Below are positions 8,801-16,926 of a stretch of 23,557 nt of DNA, piece after piece (within the stretch, counting starts at the first letter, position 1; each line of letters starts with the position of its first letter). Origin of the DNA: Apostichopus parvimensis (lineage: Eukaryota; Echinodermata; Holothuroidea; Aspidochirotida; Stichopodidae); the NCBI GenBank assembly GCA_000934455.1, contig KN886630.1, forward strand, positions 25,932-49,488, written 5' to 3'. Made by a program: the position numbers and the translations under genes. The notes under the pieces are model-generated. The model was not told the origin of the DNA. It saw only the letters and a list, made by a program, of their open reading frames with translations, and ran no database searches.

Positions 8801-11338
8801 ACTCTAGCTTAAATTGACATACCCAAGCAATAGCTCAAATATGTGTGAAATGCTTAATTTAACAGTGCCCCTCCCCAACCCCCACCCCCCCCCAATGCCC
8901 TCCTGCTATTACCTTTAATCCTGTTCCACTCTTTTCAAATCGAGTTGGGGAAAATGTCACTTTATCTGTGTTGACATACCTCAACTGCAAACTACATTGG
9001 TACAAAGATTACACCCTTCCTCCACCATCCCATCTCCCCTTCATCTTCAGCTGAATTGTCCATATATGCTTTTTAATTTGCACAACTTCTTTCAAAAGGC
9101 CTGTAAGGTTTTTTTCCTACAAGGCATCCAATGTATGGCTTTGCACAATTTTCCTTGAGGTTGCGACACAACGAACACTATTGGTGCATGTTATGTCTCT
9201 GTCAGCTGTTGAGATTAATGTCATTTTAGAAGGATTAACATATATGATATAATAACTTAATAAGCACGTACCTCTGGGTGAGGTGTGGGAGGAAAGGATG
9301 GGTTAAAGCTCCCTGTCAAGATACTTTGATAAAGCTTCAAACTAGACCCAAGCTACCTACAGGCTTACCTCTGATATCTGTCAGACATTATTCTCTGAAG
9401 CAATTCATGCAGACCAGACACAACACTGATGCAAACCTTCTTCAAAGCTTTCCTTAATGAAAGACCTAAACGAAAGAGAAATTGAAATTTATAAAAAGTG
9501 GACAATTAATATTCAAGAAGTGAAATTTGTGTAACCTGGCAAGGTTTAATGGATGTATTCTGTCTACCATAAAGATAGGTCCCATTAGCCACAAATTTGA
9601 AATAAATTGATTTATAGAAAACTATTACAGTGACCTCATTTGATTTCCACTCAATGTAAGCATTCTGCAACCAACCTGTTATCATCTGAACAATTTTATC
9701 TTCTCAGAAACCCCCCCCAAACCCCCCAAAAAATTGAAACAAATGACAAAATTTATCAACCAGGAAGATTTTAAGAAGACAAAAAGTCCATGCTCACCTG
9801 ATTCTGTTGGAATGCCGTAAAATAACGAGACCAGCACAATGATACCTCCCTCCGCTCCTGCTAGCATCTGATTGCAATCTTCTGGTGTTGGTAACGGGGG
9901 CTGTTTGAATACCATCGCCAGTTTTGTTGCATCGAACGATAAGGACTTCAAAGCAGCATCTGGTTTTAAAATAAATAATTCAAAACCCAGGGAATACTTT
10001 ATCTGGTATCCTCATCGCAAAAAGCTATGCAAAATGGGTTAATTGCTATGCAAAATGCTATGCAAGTGCACAAGACGTGAAGCAGTTTTGGTACACAGGA
10101 ATCACAGTATTTTGTATGGGAACGTTCAGAAGTGCTATACAAAATTCAAGCACTAAATTACTCCCTGAACCCCTGGCTGCGATCAAAATATCACTTAAAA
10201 TGTAGTGATCTTTGTCTTACCTATTTTGCTGAGTACCTCATCAAGTTTGAAACCAGGAGCCATAGCCCTTGCAGAATCATCTTCTGTGTGAAAGAAAAAG
10301 ATCAAAATTTAAAACGAGACATGACACCTTAACTAGACGTGCTGAAAGCATAAATTTATGAGATTAATATTCCTTTCAGTACATTCGGAATGTCAGAGTC
10401 ACAATAGAAAACTTATTATTAAAAACTATTTTATGTATGCTTTGTAGAATCTTCCTACCAGGTTATTTTTTAATGGAGATGTTATAATGGGGAAATCATT
10501 AATTCTATAAATCCTGTTGAGGACACATCTTCAGGATCATGTCCCATTCGTCGCCGGTTGCTTTATTTTGGACTATACCATTCGATAATAGGTTGGCTTC
10601 TAGTTTAACAATGGTAAAATGTAGGTATAGGTTAAAACAATCATATGAATAATATTACTTCACTTAATTAAGATAGGTTGGGGATGTGAAGTGTCATTCT
10701 CAAAATATTGAGAACAACAAAGCAACAACGGTTTTAGATTGTACACAAATACAAAACATCCATACGTAATACCAATAGTGGAATATTTCAACCGGCGATG
10801 AGTGAGACATGATCCCATCTTCAAAAAAATGATATTCTTTGCTGGAGGCAGAGTTACATTGGGTAAATCATTATTTGACGAATAACTGGTACTAGCCTAT
10901 TTTAACTGGAGACAGAGTCACAGAGAAGTTGACTGCGAGTCCACTCCAATTTCGAAGAAAAAAGTGACCTTATAAATGGCAGGGTATTCTATACCTTGCC
11001 TAATATCTTTACAAATTTTAAACAAAATGGCCCTGTGAGACTAAACCCAATTGGCGTTGGTCTGTCTGTTTAATATGTCTATTTTAGGTCTAGGCCTAGG
11101 CCTAGATACAAACTTCACTTCTGCAAGACTAGGCCTAAACCTAAAATGCGTTAGGCCTACACTGTAGACAATCTGAGTTATCAGTAAGACTAAGCTCCGA
11201 CCTTACTTTTACTTGGTCTAAATAATCATACGTTATATTTTACATCAAACCTTTCAATTTATCAAGAACATCGTTAAGATTTCCGATATAAGATTTAAAA
11301 ACATTATCGAGATTTTTATGTAGACTAGAAGTATTCAT
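5228..11338 (-). CDS. cyclin-D1-binding protein 1 (GCIP), seven exons, complete
   Basis: Exons in transcript order: 11338-11251, 10283-10221, 9959-9798, 9465-9369, 7974-7827, 6751-6416, 5389-5228. All junctions are GT-AG and keep one frame, giving 351 residues plus TAA (the human protein has 360). The ATG at 11338 sits in TTCACCATGA and has an in-frame TGA nine codons upstream, which fixes the start. Segments matching vertebrate CCNDBP1 in order: VFKQPPLPTPED (about residues 67-78), GLSLRKALKK (about 105-114), SVWAACERLE and APKDNKEAVLAEM with VKDALEELEE (exon 5), an acidic linker with MDDFMDDLE, then LIPVAGLTKACKNCLKK, QLDKIVEASSKISPHLDEL and VYPPVG (exon 6), and a final helical exon. In vertebrates the protein binds cyclin D1 and GRAP2, lowers CDK4 phosphorylation of Rb, and acts as a helix-loop-helix type inhibitor without a basic region in nucleus and cytosol. 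The function here is inferred from homology. No frame damage is seen. Confidence 0.93.
5806..5840. repeat. (TA)n microsatellite
   Basis: An uninterrupted TA run of about 15 units followed by a short CA stretch, in the last CCNDBP1 intron (5390-6415). The rest of that intron is AT-rich with no further feature. Confidence 0.9.
7172..7583. mobile_element. non-autonomous hAT-like MITE, 412 bp
   Basis: The ends are inverted repeats: CAGGGATGTGCCCACG on the left and, read inward, CAGGGATGTGCCCAGG on the right (15 of 16 match). TCATTA flanks both sides directly (7166-7171 and 7584-7589); hAT elements normally make 8 bp, so the outer two bases may have changed. Near the left end the word CGCCCAGCACT occurs three times (about 7209, 7231, 7260), with a GGGCGGCACTGGGCGG block beside it, so the arm can fold on itself. 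There is no transposase. It lies in the CCNDBP1 intron between exons 6 and 5 (6752-7826). Confidence 0.7.
8210..8455 (-). pseudogene. relic copy of CCNDBP1 exon 4 border and adjoining intron
   Basis: This stretch repeats 9451-9690 in the same orientation with many substitutions. Shared blocks include TATTCTGTCTACCATA, TTGATTTCCACT, TGTAAC-TTGGCAAG and, at the 3' splice site, CTTTCC-TAATGAAA-ACCTAAA. On the minus strand the copy preserves TTTAG followed by GTGTTTCATTATGGAAAG, against GTCTTTCATTAAGGAAAG in the true exon 4. After about 20 exon bases the match fades and the frame soon meets a stop, so it is not a usable alternative exon. It sits in the intron between exons 5 and 4 (7975-9368). 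Confidence 0.6.
8560..9300. other. remaining CCNDBP1 intron 4 sequence
   Basis: No exon is seen. It contains a 14-C run at 8567-8580 and C-rich blocks near 8870-8895. The C run may be the counterpart of the C-rich block at 9708-9726 in the other copy of the duplicated segment, after an insertion or deletion of about 90 bases. Confidence 0.4.
9451..9690 (-). repeat. source copy of the CCNDBP1 intronic duplication
   Basis: This covers the start of exon 4 (first base 9465) and most of the intron to exon 3 (9466-9797). It is the intact member of the pair with 8210-8455. The offset between matched points is about 1.24 kb, as after a tandem duplication within the gene. Confidence 0.55.
10534..10815. 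mobile_element. MITE with 27-bp inverted ends and perfect 8-bp target duplication
   Basis: The left arm (10534-10560) and right arm (10789-10815) are inverted repeats of 27 bases with three mismatches; both begin GGATCATGTC and finish TCGCCGGTTG or ATCGCCGGTTG. CATCTTCA occurs immediately outside both ends (10526-10533 and 10816-10823). The 282-bp element has no coding capacity. An 8-bp duplication fits hAT, while GG-starting ends with 8-9 bp duplications are also typical of Merlin, so the superfamily is open. It lies in CCNDBP1 intron 1 (10284-11250). Confidence 0.8.
11080..11160. repeat. TAGGCCTA-rich cluster in CCNDBP1 intron 1
   Basis: TAGGTC/TAGGCC words recur here (GGTCTAGGCCTAGGCCTAGA near 11087-11106, then TAGGCCTAAACCTAA and TTAGGCCTACA). 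The same palindromic word returns near 16215-16290. It may be a genome-wide sequence habit rather than a defined element. Confidence 0.5.
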
Positions 11339-13006
11339 GGTGAATATCTCGGATTTCGGTCTTCACACGAGATAGTTGAACGGTAAATTAAACATACAGT
11401 CTAGTTCTGCTACACGATTATGCGATTGTGCAATAAACTCTACATTTCAGTCCATATGCCAAAACGCAACCAAATAATCTGCTACGTGAGTCGTTTACAG
11501 GCTGCTAGACCTATAATGACAAAGCGCTCACAGGCATAGGAAATTATGTGCATAATGGACCCCCCCCCCCCCCACCCAACACACACACACACACACCTCC
11601 ACCGTCAGTTGGGTAAACGTTCAGTCGTTAAAACTTTAGAACAAAAACAGTTCTTGAAAAGGATCATGTCCCTAATTCGATTTGTTGGGGGATTTAATTC
11701 CACCTTTCGGAAGGGGGCCCAGCTTTAGAATCCTGCGCACGTCACAAGTTAAAAGTTGGGAAAAGGTGTATGTTTCTTATCTCAACTTTTCAATATTTCT
11801 TTGTTTTTAATATTTCAAGTTGAAATTTGAGATAAAATGATATCTCTTAATTTGTCGAAACTACTATAGAACAGTTGCAAATGCGAGAAAAAATAGGCGA
11901 TCTGGTAATTAGTTAAAAAGTCGAAATTGTAATATTTCAAGATTATGACAAGTCCTAATTCCGAAAATATAAAAAAAAAAATATATAAAAAATAATAATA
12001 GAGAAGATCGTAACCAGGTTGAAAGGAACTTAGTAAAATGTCTGAGAAACAAGTTGGGATGATTTCGTTAAAATAATGCCGAAAATATCGTGTGAAATAT
12101 GAATCAATGAATTTATTTAAAAACTTAGATTTTGCTAGCAAATCAGAGTTATTCAAACTAGATATATAAGTTAACTTTGCGTAGGACCAGACCTTGAGGC
12201 CAAATTTCCACTGGGAGGGCCTCGCAGTGGAATGGAGGGGGGGGGAGGTGGTTAACCGGGCCCTCAGCTATATAGTATGTCACCCCCCCCCCCCTCCCCC
12301 TCTGAGCTGATTCCTATAGTCTGATCTTGCTTTAGACTGTATAACTGAGAATATTATAGTTATTGCTGCGATTATGCGCAAAGGAGGTTACGGTGGTTAA
12401 ATTACCTCTTCATTTATGGGATATAATTGAAACACGATCGACATGGTTAGAGAGTGGACAAGTTGTTCTGAAAGGAGAGACAACCACTACCGTCATTATT
12501 GGTCTATGTAATGGAGATGACGGTCATGAAAAACTTCCCCAAAACAGGTAATAACTATATATGTTATTTTATGTGGGAGATATCACAGATTGAATGTTCC
12601 ATCACACATAAGGCTGAAGAATTGAGCAAGTTTAAAGATGACATCATTGAGCCATCACATGAGCTTCAGTTTGTTGTGTCTGTCTTCACTTTATTACCAT
12701 GTTCATTTTCTGTACTGGAGATGAGTTTTACAAATGTTGAATCAAAAATATTTATCTTATTAAAATGACCTATATGATGGCATTGGTTTGCCATGTCAAC
12801 ACTTAATGTTGTACCTTGAAAATATGTAAAGTAAAAAAACGAAGAGAAAGTTAGAGAATTTCAGATCCTAGTGACACTATGACATCACAGCTCACAGACA
12901 CTACTTTTAAGCTATGATCTCTACCACGCGGAACAAGATTTTTCATAAAAGCTGTTTTTTTTTCTCGGGGGGGGGGGGGGGTGTTCTTCACAAAGATGTT
13001 ATTCAT
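11339..13006. other. non-coding DNA upstream of CCNDBP1
   Basis: The first few hundred bases must contain the CCNDBP1 transcription start, but no TATA box or initiator stands out. The rest holds C/G runs (11560-11573, 12237-12245, 12283-12294, 12967-12981), a CA microsatellite (11579-11597) and an AT-rich block (11790-12160) with words like GTCGAAATTGTAATATTTC. A small hairpin with arms TCCACTG and CAGTGGA lies near 12205-12232. Reading frames at 12363-12768 show no known domain and no splice support. Confidence 0.45.
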
Positions 13007-13950
13007 ATAATCAATCAATCAATCAATCAGAAGACATTTATATAGCGCCAAAATCAACAAAAGTTGTTCAAAGGCGCTCAAGACAGTTACATGAAATTAA
13101 TTACAATACACTTCTTGAAAAAGATAACATTTGAGCAGTTTCTTGAAAATATGAATAGTCTGAGCATCCTTGATGTGATTTGGAAGAGTGTTCCACTCTT
13201 TTGGTCCATAGCAGGAGAGTGAGCGATCTGCAAATGACACAGCATGGGTTCTAGGCACGATAAAGTGAGGAGAAGATGTATATGATCTAAGCTGTCTGCG
13301 TGGTGCTTGCAGCTGTAGTAAGTCAGATATGTAGGATGGCGACTGTTTATGGTGAGCTTTTTCACAAGAAGAAGAACTTTGAATTTAATGCGCTGTTGTA
13401 TAGGGAGTCAGTGAAGAGCAATGAGATCCAATGTGATAGAGTCATACTTCTTACGCTTGACAATGATGCGAGCAGAGGTGCGTTGGACATTCTGAAGTTT
13501 AGTGATTAGGGATTTGTTTACACCAATCAAGAGGCTGTTGCAGTAGTCCAACCTGGAGGTAACTAATGTGTGCACAGCTAGCTTGGCTGCCTCAGTAGTG
13601 AGCATTTTGCGTGCACGACTAATGTTATTGAGATGATAGTTAGCAGATCTGATGGTAGTTGTGACCTGTGCACGCATTGTCATACCGGAGTCGAACATAA
13701 CCCCTAAATTTCTGACAGGGTTTGTCTGGACGGGAACATCAACACCAGCAACAGTCACTGAGGGCAGGTTGAACTTAACCAATTGGGCTCTAAACCCAAT
13801 CACCATAACCTCAGTTTTGTCAGCATTGAGTTTCAGGAAGTTTGTTGACATCCATGCTTGCACTTTGGAAAGACAGTCTTCAAGTTTCGAAACTTGCTTC
13901 ACTCCCTCCTCAGATGTTGGATAAGCCAAAGACGTTTGGATTTGAGTCCC
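13007..13950 (-). mobile_element. 5'-truncated CR1-group LINE (reverse transcriptase C-terminus and 3' tail)
   Basis: Read on the minus strand, the element starts abruptly at about 13950 at the position of the catalytic YADD motif: only TQIQTSLA of the usual ADDTQ stretch remains. It continues through WMSTNFLKLNADKTEVMVIG, LGVMFDSGMTMRAQV and SRLDYCNSLLIGV, the thumb region of non-LTR reverse transcriptases. A stop replaces the expected Trp at about 13408-13410 (IALH-stop-LPIQQ), and a one-base frame change near 13355 moves to the frame encoding SPSYISDLL, SCYGPKEWNTLP and HIKDAQTIHIFKKLL, ending at TAA 13097-13099. A short 3' UTR with a GC hairpin follows, then a TTGA repeat tail (13007-13030). 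These are the marks of the CR1/L2/Rex1 side of the Jockey superfamily. It cannot move by itself. Confidence 0.88.
13044..13078 (-). other. 3' UTR stem-loop of the LINE
   Basis: AGCGCC (13044-13049) pairs with GGCGCT (13073-13078), and inside it CAAC (13055-13058) pairs with GTTG (13063-13066) around an AAAA loop. On the minus strand it ends in GGCGCTATATAAATG just before the TTGA tail. In L2/CR1-like LINEs a 3' hairpin of this kind is the site the reverse transcriptase recognises; that role here is inference. Confidence 0.6.
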
Positions 13951-14699
13951 CTTTAACTTGAGGACCAATGAACTTGCGAGGCTAAGGATCACATGTTTGA
14001 GTCTGGGCCATGTCATTACGTTCTGTTCTTGGGCAAGATTCAATTTTCGGTTCACACATATCTCACAATCTGTGGAATTTCTAGTTTTATGCGATATTTC
14101 GACAAAATGTTGAAAATTTTGACGTGAAATGTGAAATATTCGATAAAACACATTTGTACAGAATTATGTGGAGATTTCGTCATAATAGGCTATATCAGAA
14201 TTTTTAAAAAGAAAAAAATTCAGGCGAACAAATGAAAAAAATATATATATATCAAAACAAGAAGTCGAAATTTCGAAACACAAATCCGATTTTTTTTTTT
14301 TTTTATATATATATGTTTTTTAATTAAAAGGTCGAATTTTAAGAAAAGTGTAAATTACCAACAATGAAAGTTGACAATATAATCGACATTTAAGATAATT
14401 TTCAAAATGAAACGTCGCAAAAAGAAGGGGAAAAAAACCAAAACAGAAAAAAATATATAAAATTATGATGAATCATGCTTTATTTTGGCTTTGATTGTAG
14501 TCGAAATTTAAGACGAAAAGTCGAAATTTCGTTATAAAGTCGAAATTTTGTCAAAAGTTCAAATTTGTTGTTCCTGACATTTTGAGAGTATAGTCGAAAG
14601 AAAAAGTATACAGAGCTGCCATTTAAACCTTCCTGAACAGACATCGTACAAACCTGACAAGATATAAGGGGATTTGCGTAGTCCGAGATCAATAATGGG
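13951..14699. repeat. AT-rich region with reiterated GTCGAAATTT words
   Basis: GTCGAAATTT or close variants occur near 14084-14095, 14263, 14331, 14500, 14519 and 14539, mixed with A and T runs (T run at about 14289-14304). The spacing is irregular, so it looks like a decayed satellite-like array. The same vocabulary appears at 11790-12160 on the other side of the LINE. No gene is seen. Confidence 0.4.
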
Positions 14700-14959
14700 C
14701 CCATCAAACACGAAACGTTTTTAAAACGTTATTAAAACGTTTCGTCTTTTGTTTTGATAACGTTATTTGTGGTGTAATAAATATGTCACGAAAACGTTTT
14801 CAAGCTATTAAAACATTTTTTTCGTTAAAACATTAATATAACATTAATATCTCATAAACACGTTATGCCGACGTTTTCATAACACCACATTTAACGATAT
14901 AGAAACATATTTTAAAGGGTCTTTTTAAAATGTTATGATAAAGTTTTGTGTTTGCTGGG
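14700..14959. mobile_element. MITE-like element built of AACGTT words
   Basis: The left end CCCATCAAACACGAAAC and the inverted right end CCCAGCAAACACAAAAC match at 15 of 17 bases. The interior repeats palindromic AACGTT (for example TTTTTAAAACGTTATTAAAA), so the arms can pair at several registers. No transposase and no clear target duplication are visible, so the superfamily is open. Confidence 0.55.
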
Positions 14960-15235
14960 GGAGGGGTGGCTCACTGGAAAGATATGAAGGGGGTCGTGAA
15001 ATATGGATACTATATGAGCTTATTCTCATGGAAAAATGAAGAGTGCAAACATAGGTTCCCGGTGACACTGAAATATTTCCAATATGGCGCTTGATGTCTC
15101 TGCACACCGACAAGTCAAATTTATTGTCATTTACATGTAAGTTGTCAGAAGAATTGATAGAGAAACGAGCAACTTTTTACATATATACATAGGCTACATA
15201 CATAGATAATGGCTAATACCAATTTTTAGATTTCT

Positions 15236-15262
15236 TGACCAATGACCTGTGACCTCTGACCT
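15236..15262 (-). promoter_or_regulatory. array of four TGACC(T/A) half-sites at 7-bp spacing
   Basis: TGACCA at 15236 and TGACCT at 15243, 15250 and 15257 form consecutive DR1 sites when read as AGGTCA on the minus strand. DR1 is the binding type of RXR, HNF4 and COUP-TF class receptors. It lies about 1.7 kb upstream of the CDYL start codon. Whether it is an enhancer part or a small tandem repeat cannot be told from sequence. Confidence 0.35.
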
Positions 15263-15979
15263 ATGGCGTGTTTAATCACGCAGGAACTGGTTTACATGGT
15301 CAGGTACCTACCTACCTACCAAGTTTGAACTTGGTCGGACTTACGGTCTAAGGAGGATCCCCCTCCCCCCCCCCCCCCCACCCTTCCCCTTTTTGCTGCT
15401 CACTGACACACACACACACTTCCTGACATTTCTCATGTGGTGTGAATTAAAATCTCATCTCCCTATGAAGTATGAGATGGATAACAAACCTCAAAATTTG
15501 CTATGAGATTTGCAATTCCATGGATTGCCCAGCCTAGTAGAAATTTTTTGCTGATTTGCTTTGCCTTCTAGAATATCATTCTTGCTACGTTGTGTTTGTT
15601 ATTATTTCTGTCTATTTTTTTCCATTTTCCCCCGACATTAACCCAACTAATATTCGATGGCATATCAAAATTTTGATCATCCATCCGGGATCGGGACTGG
15701 AAGAATTTTCTTATTCACACTATGCACCGCGTTTGATTCTTACACAAAAGATACCTCTGGCCAGTTATATGCAAGAACTGCAGCCATGTGTGCAGAGACG
15801 TGCATCATTGTGGTTTGTGTGCATTATCAGTGAATGGGTTTATCGATTGGCGCAGTTTCGCTCCATAAACTTATAACTTATAACAAACTGTCAAACAGAC
15901 AGACGTTTGCTTAAGCTGCTCTTCCGTGTATGTCATCCTCGTTTGTTTATCGCTGTGTCTTCGCGAAGGAAATGAACGT

Positions 15980-15988
15980 TATAAAAAG
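15980..15988 (+). promoter_or_regulatory. weak TATA-box candidate
   Basis: TATAAAAAG lies about 940 bases upstream of the CDYL start codon, in the right orientation. No initiator or transcript evidence supports it, and AT-rich DNA gives such words often. Confidence 0.15.
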
Positions 15989-16926
15989 AGAATAGACGAT
16001 TCATACGAATGCTTTCTGATTTGGGAATGGATTTTACAAACGTTGCTGCTTCTAATCTAACATAACAACTGTGTGTGTAGCCTAACTTAGCCTATCAAAG
16101 CATGTACGTAATGAGGTGAAATCCTTGCGAGCCTAGGCTAAGATACAGGTTTGTCTAAATTTGAAAGACTGGCTGGTAGGCATATAAATTTGTTGCTTGC
16201 CACCCAGGGAAAGGCCTAATTGGACAGAGGCCTTATTTAGGCCTGCAGTTGTGGTGGTATTTCTTCACATGACAGTGAACTTTGTAGGCCTAGCCTATCT
16301 TCTAGTTTAACCACTATCAAGTTAATCATGTTTGAAACATGATATGCTTGTTGAGTGTTGACATGTACTACTTCTAGCATTTAGAATGTTGATGACTTAA
16401 AAAAGGCCCATCTCCATATAATCTCGATCATACAATTCCCTAGGTTGGTTACGCAGCAATCGGACAATGGCAGACATATTTTAACCGATTTCACAGATAA
16501 TTGAAGCACGGTCTGTTGTTATTACCTTCAATTATATTAGACTGAGCAAAAGTTCAGCAAATGTGTTCAGTAAGCGTAATTCAAAATAATCAGCCTAACT
16601 TTATGTGTAACAGATTTAACTTTGGAAAGTTTTGATGCTAGTCTGGCCAGTAACAGTATGAGAGCTATACAAGTACAGTATGTGACTATTGAGCCCTTCA
16701 GGTTAAGGTCCATCCTGGAGTGGTAGTCAACAAACAGTCAAAGAGATCTGCAGGAATATCTGTTTAAAAGAGCAAATGACTGGCAGTGAATTTTAAAGCT
16801 GGAGGCACAGTTTTTTATGAAAAATAAACATGTACATTTGTTTTCCTGAAGCCAAATGTATCACTACAAATTGCTACTGAACCTTCATACTCAAGGATAC
16901 ACAAAGGCTTCCAAAAACTTTGGATC

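Larger units (their letters stand above)
14960..16826. other. non-coding DNA upstream of CDYL
   Basis: No coding exon was recognised. It contains a 15-C run (15365-15379), a small palindrome CCAAGTTTGAACTTGG (about 15319-15334) and TAGGCCTA-type words near 16215-16290. A 106-codon frame at 15556-15876 has no recognisable domain. Non-coding first exons of CDYL could lie here. Confidence 0.4.

Noticed and set aside
11815-12156. 113-codon minus-strand frame rich in Phe and Tyr
   Set aside because: A product of AT-rich repeat sequence; the apparent hydrophobic protein has no domain or start context.
12363-12768. Two overlapping plus-strand frames that could be a small gene
   Set aside because: No recognisable domain, the frames disagree, and splice sites joining them sensibly were not found.
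13007-13030. Short repeat array considered as a CRISPR or independent microsatellite
   Set aside because: It is the tetranucleotide tail of the LINE; there are no spacers.
13951-14151. Upstream extension of the LINE reading frame
   Set aside because: The sequence before 13950 does not resemble reverse transcriptase and falls in an AT-rich repeat; the open frame there is accidental.
15556-15876. 106-codon open frame on the plus strand
   Set aside because: Hydrophobic and AT-driven composition, no known domain, no splice or poly(A) context; looks like a chance frame.
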